Part shown: piece after piece, positions 61,597 to 64,000 of the stretch
Position numbering within the stretch: the first letter of the stretch is position 1
Layout: every line of letters starts with the position of its first letter
Position numbers and translations under genes: made by a program
From: Halorientalis pallida
GTDB lineage: Archaea; Halobacteriota; Halobacteria; Halobacteriales; Haloarculaceae
Assembly (NCBI RefSeq): GCF_004118325.1
Contig: NZ_RDFA01000007.1
Location: forward strand, 109,995-173,994
Length of the DNA: 64,000 nt
Direction of reading: 5' to 3'
Notes under the pieces: model-generated
What the model was told of the DNA's origin: nothing
The model's input: the letters and a program-made list of their open reading frames with translations, nothing else
Database searches by the model: none

Positions 61597-62130
61597 ATGG
61601 TCATGACCGAGTTCGATCCGGCTCCAGAGTCCGAAGATTCCCAACGATGGTGGCAGGAGGGCACTGATACCTTTGGTCGTGTCTACAACGTTGTCCTCGG
61701 GATTACCTCCCCAACTACCTATACCGACATCGCAGAGCTTGCAGACTGTTCCCCGAACGCTGCGAAAAAGCACCTCGATCGCTTGGTAGAGATGGGAATC
61801 GCCCGTGGTGATAGTGAGAGTCGCCCAGCGGCGTACGAACGAAACGACGGATACCTCGAATGGCAGGACGCGAGTCGAATCGCATCCGAACTCGCTGTCG
61901 AAGAGATACTCCAGCGGGTAGAGGAACTCGAACAAGAGCGCACGGAATACGAATCCCAGTTCGGAACGACAGACCCCTCGGATGTCTCTGTGTTCGAGCA
62001 GGGTGATCACGAAACCATCCACGAACGGATGAGTGCAGTCAGTGAGTGGCAGAGCGTCATCCGGGACATTCGGCTCTACGAACTCGCTCGCCAGCTTTCC
62101 CAGAACGATGGCCACCTGATTCCAGCATAG
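61597..62130 (+). CDS. Winged-helix protein with coiled-coil tail (DUF7342-like)
   Basis: A 177-residue protein. It opens MVMTEFDPAPESEDSQRWW; residues about 30-85 have a winged helix, with YTDIAELADCSPNAAKKHLDRL as the recognition part. A long helical coiled coil (VEEILQRVEELEQERTEYESQF) and a C-terminal helical part complete it. It resembles a haloarchaeal family annotated only as DUF7342. The stop is directly followed by the ATG of the next gene. Either ATG (61597 or 61603) is possible. It is the first gene of the first interval between repeats. Confidence 0.72.
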   Translation: MVMTEFDPAPESEDSQRWWQEGTDTFGRVYNVVLGITSPTTYTDIAELADCSPNAAKKHLDRLVEMGIARGDSESRPAAYERNDGYLEWQDASRIASELAVEEILQRVEELEQERTEYESQFGTTDPSDVSVFEQGDHETIHERMSAVSEWQSVIRDIRLYELARQLSQNDGHLIPA

Positions 62131-62577
62131 ATGGGTCATTCACCCGATGATTCGGCCGATCACTCCACAGGCCCACCGGATCGACAGACACTGCGTCTGC
62201 TGGAACGACACCTCGCCTCGGAGTCACTCGTCGTCGAAACTGTGTTCGAACCTGGTTCATATGAGCCGCGGCTACTTGCGGGGTTCCTCGATGCTGATCG
62301 ATATCCTGGGGCGGTGACTATGGCCCGGCTCGATATCCGGTGGTTCAGGACGGGAGATTTTTCGATTCACTACGTCGAAACGCGAGCGGAGGCTGACTGG
62401 GAGTGTCGCTGGGACCGGCATCCGAATACACACAACACTCGGCTACACTTCCACGAGCCACCAGCCGGAACCGAGGTCGTCGATCTCGAACTCTCCTCTC
62501 TCCATCCACTCGAAGTCTACTCGACTGTGCTCACGGCCATCGAGCGTCGTATCGAGACGCTGTGGTCTTCTCACTGA
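62131..62577 (+). CDS. Partner protein of unknown function
   Basis: A 148-residue protein with an alpha/beta-like pattern: DRQTLRLLERHLASES, VVETVFEPGSYEPRLLAGFLD, VTMARLDIRWFRTGDFSIHYVETRAEADWECRWDRHP, and TRLHFHEPPAG, then a helical end (LEVYSTVLTAIERRIETLW). Aromatic and charged residues (WFR, HYVE, WECRWDRH) in the central beta part could form an active site. Its start touches the upstream stop, so the two are translationally coupled and probably form a two-protein module. I recognise a haloarchaeal conserved family but not a function. Confidence 0.7.
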   Translation: MGHSPDDSADHSTGPPDRQTLRLLERHLASESLVVETVFEPGSYEPRLLAGFLDADRYPGAVTMARLDIRWFRTGDFSIHYVETRAEADWECRWDRHPNTHNTRLHFHEPPAGTEVVDLELSSLHPLEVYSTVLTAIERRIETLWSSH

Positions 62578-62626
62578 ACACACAGCGATACTGCTCTTCT
62601 CTCACCGTTGGTCGAAGGCTCTCTGA

Positions 62627-62737
62627 AAGCCCTCGCACGCTCCAGTCCCGCGACCGCGTCTGCACGTCTGTCGGTGCTTGACGGGTCGGGGTTCCCGGAG
62701 CGCACTCGCCCTTCATCCACCAGGTGTGGGTAGTGCT
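62627..62737 (+). repeat. 98-bp dispersed repeat, copy 2 (extended to 111 bp)
   Basis: Starts AAGCCCTCG and ends CCACCAGG at 62724; it continues in identity with copy 3 through TGTGGGTAGTGCT to 62737. It lies 50 bases after the partner gene stop and ten bases before the stop of the small gene of the second module (antisense). Confidence 0.92.
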
Positions 62738-62747
62738 GGGTCAGGAA

Positions 62748-62957
62748 TCACTCGCTAGCGAGCGCATCATAAATATCGCGGTGTTCGTCACGGTCTTGGC
62801 TGGCGAAGTTGTGGACGATTTTATTCCGAGCCTCCTTCATAAACTCTTCAGGCGGTTCTTCTCCGTGTTCCTCGATATACTTCTCTCGAACAGCCGTCAG
62901 AAGAGTCTCCATGAAGTTCCTCGGTGGATCCCCGTTTTTGTCCTCGGCAGCCATCAC
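62748..62957 (-). CDS. Small partner (candidate antitoxin) of the Doc-like toxin
   Basis: A 69-residue acidic helical protein (opening MMAAEDKNGDPPRNFMETLL, then AVREKYIEEHGEEPPEEFMKE). It follows the toxin gene by 27 bases in the same direction. Order toxin-then-partner is reverse to the classical phd-doc. No DNA-binding fold is evident. The start may be either of two adjacent ATG codons. Function as antitoxin is inferred from position and size. Confidence 0.65.
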   Translation of the reverse strand: MMAAEDKNGDPPRNFMETLLTAVREKYIEEHGEEPPEEFMKEARNKIVHNFASQDRDEHRDIYDALASE

Positions 62958-62984
62958 TACGCGAAAATTGGTCGGGAAGCACTG

Positions 62985-63635
62985 TTAACCGTTGTGGTTA
63001 TTTAAATCCGTACTATCAGCGGTTTCCGACAATATCTCCTCAGCGTCGATATCTTCAGGATCTAAGGCGTTCACGATTAGGTTCAGGAGGGCTGTGAGGC
63101 CAAGGGTCATCCAATCGTCTTCATCAAGCGGCTCTGTCTGATCCGCCAAATACCCTGTTGCGGTGTCACGATCGATAATATCCTCTCTAACTGCGAGGAG
63201 TTTGAGCATCGCGCGGAGGTCCTCCCCGTACTCTAATTCGTACCCATTGAGATAGTAGAACAGATTGGTGGTGTTCAGAGCGGTTCGCTTGTTCCCATCG
63301 ACAAACCAGTGGTTCGATGCGATCAATCGCATCAGGGCAAATGCCTTCTCATGGATTGTTTCAGGCTGTTTGCTCATCACACCGTGTTTGATGTAATCAA
63401 CGGCGTATTGGATCCGATCCTTCTCTTCGATTCCTGGTTCACTCTGTTCGTCTTCCGCAATAATATCGTCGTGAATTTCAACGATATCTTCGACGGTTGG
63501 ATACCAGAGTTCAGAATCGAAATCAGCTGCCAAATCGTCTGATGAGACGATATCACTGCCCTCAGTGGCGGGGCTAAAATGAGTATCGCCGGTCTCGTCT
63601 TCACCAGACTCATCAGTCATTACAAACCCTTCCAT
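62985..63635 (-). CDS. Doc/Fic family toxin
   Basis: A 216-residue Fic-fold protein. Residues about 45-60 have PTVEDIVEIHDDIIAE as in Doc; the catalytic motif is HWFVDGNKRTA (His109 to Ala119), with Asp113, Gly114, Asn115, Lys116 and Arg117, which matches the Doc variant of the Fic motif (HxFx-D-x-N-K-R), and the next helix NLFYYLNGYELEYGE also agrees. Doc phosphorylates EF-Tu; Fic proteins AMPylate targets. Acidic N- and C-terminal extensions are added. The start may be the ATG at 63635 or one five codons later. Confidence 0.85.
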   Translation of the reverse strand: MEGFVMTDESGEDETGDTHFSPATEGSDIVSSDDLAADFDSELWYPTVEDIVEIHDDIIAEDEQSEPGIEEKDRIQYAVDYIKHGVMSKQPETIHEKAFALMRLIASNHWFVDGNKRTALNTTNLFYYLNGYELEYGEDLRAMLKLLAVREDIIDRDTATGYLADQTEPLDEDDWMTLGLTALLNLIVNALDPEDIDAEEILSETADSTDLNNHNG

Positions 63636-63888
63636 TCCCCATGGTATTCAACCCCACTCTTCAGTCCGTGGCGTCAAATCTTGTTTCGTTAGAAACCATC
63701 TCTGTCAGATTATGTATTTGAAACCTTATTGTTGACTCATTGTATTCTACGCTATCCCAACACTTCTGAATCGGACTGTGGCATTCTCGTCTGAATTGCA
63801 GTAGTCGGGGCATCGATAGGGCAACGGACTCCATTTTCCCAGTGGACGATTGCTGGTTCTTGCCACAACATCGTCTTGCACTCCTCAA
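63636..63888. other. Upstream region of the toxin gene
   Basis: No gene is seen. On the minus strand AT-rich stretches (for example around 63710-63740) could hold the promoter of the toxin operon. The third repeat copy begins at its right end. Confidence 0.4.
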
Positions 63889-63999
63889 AAGCCCTCGTAC
63901 GCTCCAGTCCCGCGACCGCGTCTGCACGCCTGTCGGTGCGTGACGGGTCGGGGTTCCCGGAGCGCACTCGCCCTTCATCCACCAGGTGTGGGTAGTGCT
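63889..63999 (+). repeat. 98-bp dispersed repeat, copy 3 (extended to 111 bp)
   Basis: Identical in length to copies 1 and 2: AAGCCCTCG to CCACCAGG (63889-63986), then TGTGGGTAGTGCT as in copy 2. It differs from copy 2 at only three positions (10, 41 and the T/G in GCTTG/GCGTG). It runs to the window edge, so the array may continue. Confidence 0.92.
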
Positions 64000-64000
64000 A

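Noticed and set aside
61398..61664. Small minus-strand ORFs over the 98-bp repeats (MKGECAPGTPTR-type) as genes
   Set aside because: They have variable ends among copies and no protein-like composition; the conserved unit is the DNA or RNA sequence.

Overview
The window comes from a haloarchaeon (class Halobacteria). It is GC-rich with an acidic proteome and carries markers typical of that group: a cdrL-cdrS-ftsZ2 cell division locus, a halocyanin, a HalOD1 protein, a bacterio-opsin-activator-type regulator, twin-arginine lipoproteins, an archaeal cobalamin pathway with CobY and CbiZ, HemAT, and many leaderless genes with a TATA-like box about 25-30 bases upstream of the start codon. I cannot fix the genus from sequence alone.

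Layout. 0-5 kb: a sugar-modification cluster (two SDR reductases, a CMP-sugar synthetase, a Gfo/Idh dehydrogenase, two formyltransferases), probably making a CMP-activated, N-formylated sugar for surface glycans. 5-12.3 kb: a surface polysaccharide locus with two proteins sharing a Tat-like or membrane segment and Gly-Tyr-Gly motifs, a very large GT2-GT39-type fusion glycosyltransferase, a dolichyl-phosphate-sugar synthase-like GT2, a GtrA flippase-like protein and a secreted GH5 glucanase. 12.3-22.9 kb: housekeeping genes including nfo, ncsA, ftsZ2-cdrS-cdrL with palindromic operator candidates, tRNA-Tyr and halocyanin. 23-33 kb: a cobalamin cluster (HAD protein, cbiB, cobS, cobY, cobD, cbiZ, cobA, cbiP) split by a TnpB-type insertion element that sits between the stop of cobD and the start of cbiZ. 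33-38.3 kb: a sensor-regulator, a MinD/ParA ATPase, a second TnpB element and small zinc proteins.

38.3-41.6 kb is AT-richer, gene-poor and contains coding debris. 41.6-49.4 kb returns to ordinary haloarchaeal genes: an acidic tandem-repeat exoprotein, a rhodanese-methyltransferase pair, NhaP, an alcohol dehydrogenase. 49.6-64 kb is accessory DNA: a decaying dioxygenase-esterase operon, a free-standing intein-like/LAGLIDADG protein without the catalytic cysteine, HemAT, a dienelactone hydrolase-like lipoprotein and a 1236-residue HerA/VirD4-type ATPase.

The most unusual structure is at the right end. A 98-bp sequence occurs three times in direct orientation (61312, 62627, 63889) without indels, about 1.3 kb apart. 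Each of the two intervals holds one two-gene module: a winged-helix protein with an unknown partner, and a Doc/Fic toxin with a small partner. This resembles a cassette array and probably continues past the window.
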